Assembly: GCF_001654835.1 (NCBI RefSeq)
Contig: NZ_LXEP01000033.1
Location: forward strand, 1 to 64,000
Length of the DNA: 64,000 nucleotides
DNA from: Buttiauxella gaviniae ATCC 51604
Lineage (GTDB): Bacteria; Pseudomonadota; Gammaproteobacteria; Enterobacterales; Enterobacteriaceae
Direction: 5' to 3'
Shown: positions 19,362-28,219 of the stretch, piece after piece
Layout: every line of letters starts with the position of its first letter
Numbering within the stretch: position 1 is the stretch's first letter
The notes under the pieces: model-generated
The model's input: only the letters and a program-made list of their open reading frames with translations
The model's database searches: none
Told to the model about the DNA's origin: nothing
Position numbers and translations under genes: made by a program

Positions 19362-21020
19362 ATGGCTGAATGGACCACGGCCTGCCTCGAGTGGGAGAAG
19401 CGCCTGGTCGAAAGGGCTTCGATTATCCCAGCTCCGATATTTGCCGATCAGGCTGAATATGCTCTGGGCATATTTAAAGAGCTTCGTGTTTCAGATTTGC
19501 CAGGCAAGCCGACTTTTGGCGAGTGCTCTGAACAATGGGTGTTCGATTTTGTGAAAGCCATATTTGGCGGTTACGATGCCGAAACCGGGAAGCAGCTTAT
19601 TCGTGAATATGGCCTGCTGATCAGTAAGAAGAACACTAAATCGACCATCGCAGCCGGAATCATGCTGACGGCGGTAATCTTGTGTTGGCGTGAAGACGAA
19701 GAGCATCTCATCCTCGCACCCACAAAAGAGGTTGCGGATAACAGCTTCAAACCGGCAGCAGGGATGATACGTGCCGACGAAGAATTATCGGATATGTTCC
19801 AGATTCAGGACCATATCAGGACGATCACCCATCGAGTCACCCGAAATACCTTGAAGGTTGTGGCCGCTGATACGGATACGGTTTCCGGTAAAAAAGCCGG
19901 ACGCATTCTTGTTGACGAACTCTGGCTGTTCGGCAAGCGGCAAAATGCTGAGGCCATGTTTATGGAAGCGCTCGGTGGGCAGGTATCCCGAGAAGAAGGC
20001 TGGGTTATCTTCCTGACGACCCAAAGCGACGAACCGCCAGCCGGGGTATTCAAAGAGAAACTTCAGTACTGGCGAGACGTCAGAGACGGAAAAATACCTG
20101 ACAGAAAAACCCTGGGAATTCTTTACGAATTCCCGGAATCGATGGTCGAAAATAAAAAATATCTTCTTCCTGAAAACTTCTATATCACGAACCCAAATAT
20201 GGGCCGTTCTGTCAGTGCGGAATGGCTTGAAGACCAGTTGCGTAAGAACCAGTCCAAAACAGACGGCACGCTGCAACAGTTCCTGGCGAAACACCTCAAT
20301 ATTGAGATCGGGCTTAACCTGCGGAGTGACCGCTGGGCAGGTGTTGATTTCTGGGAGCAACAGGCCCAGTCGGTAACATTTGAAGATTTACTCAACCGCG
20401 CTGAAGTCATCACTGTCGGTATAGACGGCGGTGGACTGGACGACTTACTTGGGTTTTCTGCCATTGGTCGGGACAAAAACACCCGCGAGTGGTTGTGCTG
20501 GTGCCATGCCTGGGCCCATAAAATTGTACTTGAGCGCCGAAAAAGTGAAGCATCCCGCCTTCTTGGTTTCCAGAAAGAAGGTGATCTCACCATCGTTGAA
20601 TTTGTCGGCGAAGATACTGACCAACTGGCTGAGCTGGTGGGCCGCATCCACGAAGCCGAATTGCTCGACAAGATTGGCATTGACCCCTCTGGGGTTGGTT
20701 CGATTCTGGATGCGCTGACCGAGGTAGAGATACCGGCTGAAAGCGTGGTCGGTATCAGCCAGGGCTGGCGCCTGGGTGGTTCTATCAAAACGACCGAGCG
20801 GAAACTGGCCGAGGGTGTGCTAATTCACGCCGGTCAGCCAATGATGGCCTGGTGCGTTGGGAATGCTCGCGTTGAACCAAAAGGCAACGCCATCCTGATA
20901 ACCAAACAGGCCAGCGGGAAGGGAAAAATTGACCCCCTCATGGCCTTGTTTAACGCCGTATCGCTGATGGCGCTGAACCCGGAAGCGAAGAAACAAGATT
21001 ACCAGGTATTTTTCATATGA
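19362..21020 (+). CDS. Terminase large subunit
   Basis: A 552-residue packaging motor of the Terminase_1 (P27/HK97-like) family. The ATPase has a Walker A variant SKKNTKST at 88-95, Walker B ILVDEL at 182-187 and the coupling motif TTQSDEPP near 216-223. The C-terminal RNase H-like nuclease begins VGIDGGGLDDLLGF, with further acidic residues at DPSGVGS. It begins three bases after TerS with AGGGG as ribosome site, is complete, and shows no frameshift. Confidence 0.94.
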   Translation: MAEWTTACLEWEKRLVERASIIPAPIFADQAEYALGIFKELRVSDLPGKPTFGECSEQWVFDFVKAIFGGYDAETGKQLIREYGLLISKKNTKSTIAAGIMLTAVILCWREDEEHLILAPTKEVADNSFKPAAGMIRADEELSDMFQIQDHIRTITHRVTRNTLKVVAADTDTVSGKKAGRILVDELWLFGKRQNAEAMFMEALGGQVSREEGWVIFLTTQSDEPPAGVFKEKLQYWRDVRDGKIPDRKTLGILYEFPESMVENKKYLLPENFYITNPNMGRSVSAEWLEDQLRKNQSKTDGTLQQFLAKHLNIEIGLNLRSDRWAGVDFWEQQAQSVTFEDLLNRAEVITVGIDGGGLDDLLGFSAIGRDKNTREWLCWCHAWAHKIVLERRKSEASRLLGFQKEGDLTIVEFVGEDTDQLAELVGRIHEAELLDKIGIDPSGVGSILDALTEVEIPAESVVGISQGWRLGGSIKTTERKLAEGVLIHAGQPMMAWCVGNARVEPKGNAILITKQASGKGKIDPLMALFNAVSLMALNPEAKKQDYQVFFI

Positions 21021-21038
21021 CATACACGTCAGTTAATG

Positions 21039-21059
21039 ACCCGCTTCGGCGGGTTTTTT
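21039..21059 (+). terminator. Intra-operon terminator after TerL
   Basis: ACCCGC, loop TTCG, GCGGGT, then TTTTT: a compact intrinsic terminator in the 57-base gap between terL and the capsid gene. It probably lowers or tunes terminase read-through. Confidence 0.85.
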
Positions 21060-21077
21060 CGTTTCTGGAGGCAGTCA

Positions 21078-23012
21078 ATGACGTTTAAACGCGCCTGCAC
21101 CCTCATGACGGTGAAGTCGGTTAACGAGGATGAACGGATTATTACCGGCATTGCCTCCACACCTTCACCCGATCGAGACGGTGACATTCTGGAGTCAGGT
21201 GGGGCGACCTACCGAAGTGATACTCCATTTTTATGGCAGCACGACCGCTCTCAGCCTATCGGGACCTGTACCCCCAAGATGGTTAAAGAGGGGATGCAAA
21301 TCACTGCTAAGTTGGCAAAACCAACACCTGATATGCCATCGCAACTTGCCGCTCGGCTCGATGAAGCCTGGGCATCAATCAAGGCAGGCTTAGTTCGTGG
21401 CTTATCTATTGGCTTCCTTCCCAAGGAGTATTCCTATCTGGATGAAGGTGGCGTCCGTTTCCTGAAATGGGATCTTCTCGAAGTGTCGGCGGTGACAATC
21501 CCGGCAAATGCAGAGTGTTCCATCCAGACCGTTAAATCTTTTGACCGCCAGTTACTCGCCGCGTCAGGTAATGAGAAACAGGTAGTTATAGCAACTCCAT
21601 CTGCTGGCGCTACAGCAAAAAAATCTACCGAAAATAAAGGAAAAAATATGAATATCGCAGAGCAGATTAAAAGCTTTGAAGCTAAGCGTGCAGCGCTGGC
21701 AGCATCACTGAATGACGTCATGAGCAAAGCAGCTGATGAAGGTCGCACCCTTGATCTCGAAGAAACGGAGCAATACGACAACGTTTCTTCCGAAGTGAAA
21801 TCCGTAGACGAGCACTTAAAACGACTGCGTGACATGGAAAACAATATGGCAGCGACTGCCAAGCCTGTAGCTAAAGCTGCAGCAGGTGAAGTTGCTATTG
21901 TTAATAATGCCCCGGCTATTATTCGCGTTGAGCAAAAATTGGAAAAAGGTATTGCCTTTGCCCGATTCGCCAAATCTCTGGCCGCTGGTAACGGTAGTCG
22001 CTCTGAAGCCTTGCAGATTGCAAAAAATCAGTATCCAGATGACACCAAGCTTCATCATGTTTTAAAGGCTGCGGTAAGTGCTGGTACGACAACAGACCCA
22101 ACCTGGGCTGGCGCATTGGTTGAATATCAGGACTATGCTCAGGACTTTGTTGAGTTTTTGCGACCTCAGACCATTATTGGTCGCTTTGGTCAGGGCAATA
22201 TTCCTTCGCTACGCCAGGTGCCATTCAATGTGCGTATTCCTGCCCAAACATCTGGCGGTTCGGCAAACTGGGTAGGCCAGGGTAAAGCCAAGCCGCTGAC
22301 TAAATTCGACTTTGCGACAATTACTTTTGGCTTCTCAAAAGTTGCATCCATCGCGGTGCTGACAGAAGAGTTGATTCGTTTCTCCAACCCTTCTGCCGAT
22401 GCTTTGGTGCGCAACGCATTAGCTGAAGCTGTTATTGCACGTCTTGATACCGACTTCATTGATCCGGCTAAAGCCGCAGTGGCTGATGTATCACCTGCTT
22501 CAATCACAAACGGTATTACTGCAATCCCATCAACTGGTGATCCGGATGCTGATGCCTCTGCCGCATTTGGTACGTTCATCACGAACAACCTTCAGCCGAA
22601 CGGTGCCGTCTGGTTAATGTCCAGCACTACCGCTCTGACGCTATCTATGCGTAAGAATGCACTTGGCCAGAAAGAATATCCGGATATGACAATGCTGGGC
22701 GGAACATTCCAGGGATTGCCTGTGATTGTTTCTCAGTATGTAGGTAATCAGCTGGTTCTGGTGAATGCTCCAGATATTTACCTGGCAGATGATGGTGGCG
22801 TTGCGGTAGATATGTCCCGCGAAGCATCTCTGGAAATGCAGAGCGCTCCAACCCACGACAGTACTACGCCGACAGCGGTTGAGCTGGTTTCAATGTTCCA
22901 AACCAACAGCGTAGCTATTCGTGCAGAGCGCTGGATTAACTGGAAACGCCGCCGCGAAGCAGCAGTGGCTGTTATCTCTGGTGTCGATTACAGCACTGGT
23001 GCAACCAGCTAA
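21078..23012 (+). CDS. Fused prohead protease and HK97-type major capsid protein
   Basis: The ATG at 21078 has GGAGG upstream; 644 residues. Residues 1-165 are an HK97 prohead protease (peptidase U35): WQHDRSQPIG carries the histidine and VRGLSIGF the serine. Residues about 190-270 are a helical scaffold-like delta domain (IAEQIKSFEAKRAALAASL). Residues about 290-644 are the HK97 capsid fold (TDPTWAGALVEYQDYAQDFV, SVAIRAERWINWKRR). The protease must cut itself from the capsid and remove the delta domain during assembly. Separate genes are commoner; fusions like this are known in some siphophages. Confidence 0.9.
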   Translation: MTFKRACTLMTVKSVNEDERIITGIASTPSPDRDGDILESGGATYRSDTPFLWQHDRSQPIGTCTPKMVKEGMQITAKLAKPTPDMPSQLAARLDEAWASIKAGLVRGLSIGFLPKEYSYLDEGGVRFLKWDLLEVSAVTIPANAECSIQTVKSFDRQLLAASGNEKQVVIATPSAGATAKKSTENKGKNMNIAEQIKSFEAKRAALAASLNDVMSKAADEGRTLDLEETEQYDNVSSEVKSVDEHLKRLRDMENNMAATAKPVAKAAAGEVAIVNNAPAIIRVEQKLEKGIAFARFAKSLAAGNGSRSEALQIAKNQYPDDTKLHHVLKAAVSAGTTTDPTWAGALVEYQDYAQDFVEFLRPQTIIGRFGQGNIPSLRQVPFNVRIPAQTSGGSANWVGQGKAKPLTKFDFATITFGFSKVASIAVLTEELIRFSNPSADALVRNALAEAVIARLDTDFIDPAKAAVADVSPASITNGITAIPSTGDPDADASAAFGTFITNNLQPNGAVWLMSSTTALTLSMRKNALGQKEYPDMTMLGGTFQGLPVIVSQYVGNQLVLVNAPDIYLADDGGVAVDMSREASLEMQSAPTHDSTTPTAVELVSMFQTNSVAIRAERWINWKRRREAAVAVISGVDYSTGATS

Positions 23013-23019
23013 AACGGAG

Positions 23020-23044
23020 GGCGGGGGAGAACCCCGCCATTTTT
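23020..23044 (+). terminator. Terminator after capsid gene
   Basis: GGCGGGG, a five-base loop, CCCCGCC, then ATTTTT, eight bases after the capsid stop. It overlaps the start region of the next small gene and may limit expression of portal relative to capsid. Confidence 0.75.
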
Positions 23045-23221
23045 ATGGCAAGGATCAAATACCTTCAGCGAACGCATGACTCATTGCCTGGCGATGAAAA
23101 AACCGTGAATGACCAGTGCGCGAAGGTACTGGTTCTGCTTGGTAAGGCTGAATTTATTACCGGCCGCCGTACTTGTGGGCCGGGTAGTAAAAATAAAAAA
23201 AATAAAACGGGGACTGGATGA
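23045..23221 (+). CDS. Small phage head-region protein, 58 residues
   Basis: An ATG at 23045 opens a 58-residue frame (MARIKYLQRTHDSLPGDEKT at the N-terminus) with a basic Lys/Asn/Gly-rich tail and two cysteines. Its TGA overlaps the portal ATG as ATGA at 23218-23221, a translational coupling that argues it is real. The ribosome site is poor and lies in the terminator stem. Function unknown; position between capsid and portal suggests a head-assembly accessory. Confidence 0.6.
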   Translation: MARIKYLQRTHDSLPGDEKTVNDQCAKVLVLLGKAEFITGRRTCGPGSKNKKNKTGTG

Positions 23222-24567
23222 TGTGGAATTTTTTGAAGCGAAAAGATAAGTCGCTACAGCAACCATCATCTCGCGGCTGGACGTCGATATTCTCTTTCGT
23301 GAGAGAACCATCTTCCGGGGCATGGCAACGGAACATGGAGATCAGTAACCCGACAGTATTATCGTATTACGCCGTGTTCTCCTGCATATCACTTATTGCC
23401 AGTGATATATCAAAGATGCCTCCTGGCCTGAAAGCTAAAGACTCAAACGGGGTATGGAAAGAAACACAAGATTCGAAAATAGACACCCTTTTCAATAAAC
23501 CAAACCAGTTCCAAAACCGAATTCAGTTTCAAGAAACCTGGATTAATTCAAAGCTTTGTCATGGTAATACCTACGTGATGAAAATTAGGAACAACTCTGG
23601 TGTTATTACTGAGCTGAGAATTCTTGATCCGGAAAAAGTTGTCCCATTAGTTGCTGATGATGGTTCTGTTTTCTATCAAATAAACCCGGATAACATTAGC
23701 GGCCTACCTGCACAGGTTACTGTGCCAGCGCGTGAAATTATTCACGATCGTTTCAACTGCCTTTTCCATCCTTTGATTGGTGTTTCTCCAATTTACGCAT
23801 GCGGAATGGCCGCAATGCAGGGCAAACATATTCTGGAAAGCTCTGCATTCTTCTTCAAGAACGGCGGCAAGCCGAGCGGGGTAATTACTATCCCTGGCGC
23901 CATCGATGCTGAGAAGGCCAAAGAAATCAAAAATAACTGGGATACCGGATATACCGGAGATAATGCCGGTAAGACGGGGTTGTTGTCTGGTGGGGCAGAA
24001 TACAAGCCAATTACCATGTCAGCCGTTGATGCTGATACGGTTGAACAGCAAAAATTGTCCGCTGAAATGGTGTGCTCTGCTTTTCATGTTCCAGCCTACA
24101 AAGTTGGCGTTGGCGACACGCCCTCATATGACAACATCGAAGCCCTTGAGCAACAGTATTATTCGCAATGCCTTCAGGTACTTATCGAATCTATTGAGCT
24201 ATTGCTTAATGAGGCATTCGAGCTTGATGTCAGGAAACAAGTTGAACTGGATATCAGTTCTCTTTTGCGCATGGACAGCGAGCGCAGGATGAAAACCCTT
24301 GGTGAAGGGGTGAAAAATACCATCCTGACACCAAATGAAGCTCGCAAAAAAGAGAATCTTCCACCCGTTGAAGGCGGTGATGCGCTTTATCTTCAACAGC
24401 AGAATTACAGCCTGCCAGCGTTAGCCCGGCGTGATGCATCGGATAACCCCTTCAGTACATCGTCATCTCAACCAACTGTGCAACCAGATGAACCAGCATC
24501 CAAAGCTCTTTCTGATTCTGAGGTGATTGCAATGAAGGCCATGATTAGAGGGATGATTGCCAAATGA
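23218..24567 (+). CDS. Phage portal protein (HK97 family)
   Basis: A 449-residue portal, the dodecameric ring at the DNA entry vertex. Typical features are the start WNFLKRKDK, SNPTVLSYYAVFSCISLIASD, the core RILDPEKVVPL, SPIYACGMAAMQGKHILESSA, and GVGDTPSYDNIEALEQQYY near the wing and stem helices. The C-terminus is low-complexity. ATG codons at 23218 and 23221 are both possible. Its TGA overlaps the next start (ATGA). Confidence 0.93.
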   Translation: MMWNFLKRKDKSLQQPSSRGWTSIFSFVREPSSGAWQRNMEISNPTVLSYYAVFSCISLIASDISKMPPGLKAKDSNGVWKETQDSKIDTLFNKPNQFQNRIQFQETWINSKLCHGNTYVMKIRNNSGVITELRILDPEKVVPLVADDGSVFYQINPDNISGLPAQVTVPAREIIHDRFNCLFHPLIGVSPIYACGMAAMQGKHILESSAFFFKNGGKPSGVITIPGAIDAEKAKEIKNNWDTGYTGDNAGKTGLLSGGAEYKPITMSAVDADTVEQQKLSAEMVCSAFHVPAYKVGVGDTPSYDNIEALEQQYYSQCLQVLIESIELLLNEAFELDVRKQVELDISSLLRMDSERRMKTLGEGVKNTILTPNEARKKENLPPVEGGDALYLQQQNYSLPALARRDASDNPFSTSSSQPTVQPDEPASKALSDSEVIAMKAMIRGMIAK

Positions 24568-25457
24568 ATGAACGCGAAATTGAAATATTAAAGGCGATCA
24601 CTGAAGAATTCAGCACTGTGCTTTCAGGTCTTAAAATGGATTTTGCAAAGCAACTAGAAGATCAGCTGAAAGCTTTTGAGGAAAAGTTTTCTTCGTTGAG
24701 CAAGTCTGTTGATGAGTTGAAAGAAGCTTCAGAACCTGACGTTTCAGCGCTGGCGCGTGAGGCCGCTGCCCTTGTGCAGGTTCCTGAGCTTCCAGCCATG
24801 CCAGATATACCTACGATGGTAAGTGACGCTGTTGCAGCGCTGCCAGCACCTGAGCCAGCAAAAAGCATCATGCCTGAAGACGTTAGGCCAATGCTTGAGA
24901 AACTGGTGAAAGAGGCTGTTGCAGATATTCCAGCACCTTCTGCACCGGAACTCCCAGATATTGCTGTGATGGTGAGTGACGCTATTGCAGCGCTGCCAGC
25001 ACCTGAGCCCGCGATTGATGGCGAACATGGACGCGACGCTCTTCAACTAGAAGTTTCACCCTTCATTGACGAAGAGAAAAGCTACCCGCGAGGCAGCTAT
25101 GCAACCCATTCAGGCGGCCTGTGGCGCGCTTACGAAAAAACCCACGGCATGCGTGGCTGGGAATGTCTGGTCGATGGCGTTGCGGGTATTGATATCGTCA
25201 ACACCGACGAGCGGAACTTCACCGTTACCGTTACGCGCGCCAGCGGTGCAACAGAGATTAAATCTTTCTCCATGCCAACGTTGATTTATCGCGGTGCATT
25301 CAAATCTGGTGAGGTTTACAAACCAGGCGATACGGTTACCTGGGGCGGATCAATGTGGCACTGCGATGAAGAGTCCGCTGATAAGCCAGGCGAAAATGGT
25401 TCAAAAGGCTGGACGTTGGCGACCAAGCGCGGCCGGGACGGGAGAGATAAAACGTGA
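24564..25457 (+). CDS. Phage virion-associated protein with coiled coil and carbohydrate-binding-like end
   Basis: 297 residues. Residues 1-60 form a coiled coil. Residues 70-155 hold two copies of a Pro/Ala-rich repeat ending VSDA(V/I)AALPAPEPA. The C-terminal 140 residues contain two modules with tryptophans: PRGSYATHSGGLWRAYEKTHG and YRGAFKSGEVYKPGDTVTWG with SMWHCDEE, the second like a CBM5/12 chitin-binding or tail-fibre ChW-type module. The gene is coupled to portal and to the connector, so it is made with head proteins. It may decorate the capsid or portal and bind glycans; this is inference. Confidence 0.6.
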   Translation: MNEREIEILKAITEEFSTVLSGLKMDFAKQLEDQLKAFEEKFSSLSKSVDELKEASEPDVSALAREAAALVQVPELPAMPDIPTMVSDAVAALPAPEPAKSIMPEDVRPMLEKLVKEAVADIPAPSAPELPDIAVMVSDAIAALPAPEPAIDGEHGRDALQLEVSPFIDEEKSYPRGSYATHSGGLWRAYEKTHGMRGWECLVDGVAGIDIVNTDERNFTVTVTRASGATEIKSFSMPTLIYRGAFKSGEVYKPGDTVTWGGSMWHCDEESADKPGENGSKGWTLATKRGRDGRDKT

Positions 25458-25780
25458 TTGAACTCGTAACGCTTGATGAAGCGAAGATGCATTTGCGCAT
25501 TGATGAGGATTACGGCGATTCCGATCTGACATTAAAAATTCAGGGCGGCAGCGCTGCGCTGTTGGCTTATATCCAGGGTAGCCGCGATAAAGTTGTCACC
25601 GAAAATGGTGATCTTATCGAAGGTGAACCGCTAACACGGATGCAAACGGCGTTGCTGGTTCTGCTTGGTTACTTGGACCGCAATCGCGGCGGGGAGGAAG
25701 AGGAGAAATTGAAGCAGGGAGAGCTACCCTACGCGGTAACGATGCTTATTTATGATCTACGCCGGACAACAATTATTTAG
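25454..25780 (+). CDS. Head-tail connector (gp6-like adaptor)
   Basis: A 108-residue protein starting with GTG that overlaps the previous stop (GTGA). LVTLDEAKMHLRIDEDYGDSD is the hallmark of the HK97 gp6-type head-tail connector (DNA packaging) family, followed by AALLAYIQGSRDKV and TALLVLLGYLDRNR helices. It forms the ring beneath the portal. Confidence 0.9.
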   Translation: MIELVTLDEAKMHLRIDEDYGDSDLTLKIQGGSAALLAYIQGSRDKVVTENGDLIEGEPLTRMQTALLVLLGYLDRNRGGEEEEKLKQGELPYAVTMLIYDLRRTTII

Positions 25781-25788
25781 GAGTCTTT

Positions 25789-25944
25789 ATGGCATGTGCA
25801 GGTTGTGAACGCCGAAAGGCATGGTTAAAAAAGTGGGTGAAAATTGCATATGAACGAACAACTGGTAAATCAGCTAATCGAGGCAATGAACAAACAGGCG
25901 TTGGCGATGGAGAAACAAACAGCAGCAATAAGCCGCCTGGCTGA
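25789..25944 (+). CDS. Tiny cysteine-pair phage protein, 51 residues
   Basis: ATG at 25789 with AGGAG six bases upstream. The product starts MACAGCERRKAWLKKWVKIA: a CxxC pair followed by a basic amphipathic helix, a pattern common to small proteins between connector genes of lambdoid siphophages. Its last 95 bases overlap the next gene in another frame. Function unknown. Confidence 0.65.
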   Translation: MACAGCERRKAWLKKWVKIAYERTTGKSANRGNEQTGVGDGETNSSNKPPG

Positions 25945-26068
25945 ATCAAACGAAGCGTTATGCTCCGTAATTGTTCAAGTACTTAGTGAAGATCGCGATG
26001 ATGTAGAGGTTACCGAATTGAATGATACCCGGCCTCAATATCTAAGCCAAAAAACTATCAGGCGGTAA
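25850..26068 (+). CDS. Small phage coiled-coil protein
   Basis: ATG at 25850 gives 72 residues: NEQLVNQLIEAMNKQALAME and QTAAISRLAESNEALCSVIV form a coiled coil, and a polar tail ends SQKTIRR. It begins inside the preceding small gene in a different frame. Similar short proteins lie between connector and head-closure genes in related prophages. Function unknown. Confidence 0.6.
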   Translation: MNEQLVNQLIEAMNKQALAMEKQTAAISRLAESNEALCSVIVQVLSEDRDDVEVTELNDTRPQYLSQKTIRR

Positions 26069-26070
26069 TT

Positions 26071-26403
26071 ATGAAAGCTGGACCGTTACGGCATCGCATT
26101 ATGCTGCAGGAAACTGTGAAGGTTCAGGACCAGATTACTGGTGCGATGATTGATTCCTGGGTAGATGTGAAACCAGTCTGGGCCGAAGTTACCGCCGTGT
26201 CGGCCCGTGACTTTGTCGCGGCACAGGCATATCAGAACCAAATCATATCCCGCATTAAAATTCGCTACCGGACAGACATAAGCGACAAAAATCGCATCCT
26301 GTTCAGGGGGAGGATTTATAACATCGAGGCGGTGCTCCCGGATCCGGATAGCGGGTTGGAGTATCTGACACTTCCTTGTTCAGAGGGTGTAAACGATGGC
26401 TGA
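26071..26403 (+). CDS. Phage head closure protein (SPP1 gp16-like)
   Basis: A 110-residue beta-barrel protein: PLRHRIMLQETVKVQDQ, WAEVTAVSARDF and RILFRGRIYNIEAVLPD are family features of the stopper that seals the head after packaging. It overlaps the next gene by eight bases. Confidence 0.9.
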   Translation: MKAGPLRHRIMLQETVKVQDQITGAMIDSWVDVKPVWAEVTAVSARDFVAAQAYQNQIISRIKIRYRTDISDKNRILFRGRIYNIEAVLPDPDSGLEYLTLPCSEGVNDG

Positions 26404-26881
26404 TGGTGTGGAAGTTAAGCTCGATGGTCTTGATTCTTTACTGGGTAAGCTTGCCGAAATAGGTGATGACCTGAAAAGGAAAAGTGGTCGAGCAGCGTTG
26501 CGTAAGGCCGGGAATATCATTGTCACTCAGATAAAGAATAACGCACTACGGCTTGATGACACACATACGGCTCGAAGCATCGCCGATAACGCAGCTCAGC
26601 GCTGGAACGGGAAGGTATTCAAGCAAACCGGAGATCTCGCATTTCGTATCGGGATACTCCAGGGCGCCGTACTGAAGAAGAAACCCAGCTTGGGCAAAGA
26701 CGCCCCGACCCCGCACTGGCGCTTGCTCGAGTTCGGTACCGAGAACATGGCCTCCAAACCACTTGTTCGCGCCGCGGCCACATCCAGGATGAACGAAACA
26801 TTCAACACCTTTGCTAATGAATATGAAATCGGTATCGACCGGGCCATTAAGCGAGCACAGAAAAAAGGAGTGAAACCGTGA
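26396..26881 (+). CDS. HK97 gp10-like tail completion protein
   Basis: 161 residues with the signature of the neck/tail completion family: VEVKLDGLDSLLGKLAEIGD, AALRKAGNIIVTQIK, PHWRLLEFGTENMASKP and PLVRAAATS. It connects the head neck to the tail. It overlaps both neighbours by a few bases. Confidence 0.88.
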   Translation: MADGVEVKLDGLDSLLGKLAEIGDDLKRKSGRAALRKAGNIIVTQIKNNALRLDDTHTARSIADNAAQRWNGKVFKQTGDLAFRIGILQGAVLKKKPSLGKDAPTPHWRLLEFGTENMASKPLVRAAATSRMNETFNTFANEYEIGIDRAIKRAQKKGVKP

Positions 26882-27246
26882 TCCCCCCGATATTCGCCGT
26901 TTGCTCTGCAGATGCAGCGGTTAAAAGTTTGCTTGGCGATTCCCCAGTTCGTCTCTACCCATTTGGTCTTCAGGATGACGTAAAGGTTTATCCCTATGCT
27001 GTCTGGCAGAATATTCCCGGTGGTGGGCCTGAAAATTATCTTAATCAGCGTCCTGACGCGGATAAGTATTCGCTGCAAGTTGATATCTATGGTGACACTC
27101 CAATTCAGTCGATGAATGTGGCGCGCGCGTTGCGAGATGCGATTGAAGGGAAAGCTTACATCACGCGATGGGGTGATCAGAAGCGCGATCCTGAAACGAA
27201 ACGATACCGATATTCTTTCGATGTTGACTGGATAGTCAGCAGATAA
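26878..27246 (+). CDS. Tail terminator protein (DUF3168-like)
   Basis: 122 residues, GTG start overlapping the previous stop. PPIFAVCSADAAVKSLLGDS, RLYPFGLQDDVKVYPYAVWQ and KYSLQVDIYGDTPIQSMNVA are the HK97 gp11/DUF3168 pattern. It caps the tail tube and joins it to the head. Confidence 0.88.
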   Translation: MIPPIFAVCSADAAVKSLLGDSPVRLYPFGLQDDVKVYPYAVWQNIPGGGPENYLNQRPDADKYSLQVDIYGDTPIQSMNVARALRDAIEGKAYITRWGDQKRDPETKRYRYSFDVDWIVSR

Positions 27247-27260
27247 CGAAACCTTTCATA

Positions 27261-27283
27261 ACCGGCCTTGAGCCGGTTTTTTT
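27261..27283 (+). terminator. Terminator before the tail tube gene
   Basis: ACCGGC, five-base loop, GCCGGT and T7, between tail terminator and tail tube genes. Confidence 0.88.
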
Positions 27284-27299
27284 ATGTCCGGAGATAATT

Positions 27300-27800
27300 A
27301 TGTCAGTAGTGACTCAAGGCACGCAGCTTTTTGTAGTCAATAACAACGTGGTCAGTGAAGTTGAATGTATTACTTCATTCTCACCTGGTAGTAGTCCAGC
27401 AGATCAAATTGAGGACACATGTTTAAGCGAGCGAAACACTCGTAGTTATAAAAAGGGGCTTCGCACCCCAGGGCAGGCAACAGCAACTCTCAATGCTGAC
27501 CCAGCAAATGATAGTCATGTAATGCTCAGCGACCTTGCAGAGAGTAACGATCAGCAAGACTTGGTTTTTGCTATCGGTTGGGCCGATGGTGACTCAGTTC
27601 CAACATACGATGCAACTGGCTTAAATCCTGACGCAGTCGATGGGCTTGTGCTTCCTGATGACAGAACCTGGTATTTATTTAAAGGGTATGTGTCAGATTT
27701 CCCGTTTGATTTCCAAGCTAATACGGTAGTCCAGACTTCCGCAACCATTCAGCGTAATGGCCAGGGGCAATGGGTTCGTAAAGCTCAACCAACCAGCTAA
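27300..27800 (+). CDS. Major tail tube protein
   Basis: 166 residues, position and size of the siphophage tail tube subunit. It has a beta-rich sequence with VVTQGTQLFVVNNNVVSEVE, a central region RTPGQATATLNADPANDSH, and WYLFKGYVSDFPFDFQANT near the end. It polymerises around the tape measure. It is followed by a GCGGGG/CCCCGC hairpin without T-run at 27808-27823. Confidence 0.85.
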   Translation: MSVVTQGTQLFVVNNNVVSEVECITSFSPGSSPADQIEDTCLSERNTRSYKKGLRTPGQATATLNADPANDSHVMLSDLAESNDQQDLVFAIGWADGDSVPTYDATGLNPDAVDGLVLPDDRTWYLFKGYVSDFPFDFQANTVVQTSATIQRNGQGQWVRKAQPTS

Positions 27801-27838
27801 TCACCAGCGGGGGAAACCCCGCCAATTGAGAATATGCA

Positions 27839-28219
27839 ATGAAACTGACTTTGAACTCACTTAAGCAGACAGGCGCATTTACCGGGCGCCCGGTTGAGAA
27901 AGAAATTAACTGGAAAGCCCAGGACGGTACCGAGCACAAAGCAACTACGTATGTCCGGCCAATGGGATATCACACAGCGACTAGTGAAGTGTTGGCGATC
28001 ACAGGGAAAGTTGATGGTGTGGCCGGTCGCATTGCAGCTTCCATTTGTGATGAAGATGGCAAGCAGGTATTCACGATAGCCGATATTACTGGTGAAGCGG
28101 ATCCGGAACGCGGTGCTCTTGACGGTAGCCTGACAGTTGCTCTCCTGGTAGCCATTCAGGAAGTTAACAGTATGGGAAAGGCGAGCTCAGCGCAGACGAC
28201 GAGTTCTGGTGCGAACTAG
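27839..28219 (+). CDS. Tail assembly chaperone, gpG-like
   Basis: 126 residues (GRPVEKEINWKAQDGTEH; ASICDEDGKQVFTIADIT). In lambda the equivalent gpG binds the tape measure during tail assembly. The terminal codons contain the heptamer GGGAAAG at 28174-28180, in the correct phase (G GGA AAG), for a -1 frameshift into the next frame. The unshifted product ends SSGAN. Confidence 0.88.
   Translation: MKLTLNSLKQTGAFTGRPVEKEINWKAQDGTEHKATTYVRPMGYHTATSEVLAITGKVDGVAGRIAASICDEDGKQVFTIADITGEADPERGALDGSLTVALLVAIQEVNSMGKASSAQTTSSGAN

Noticed and set aside
27808..27823. GCGGGG/CCCCGC hairpin after the tail tube gene as a terminator
   Set aside because: There is no T-run; it was only mentioned with the gene.
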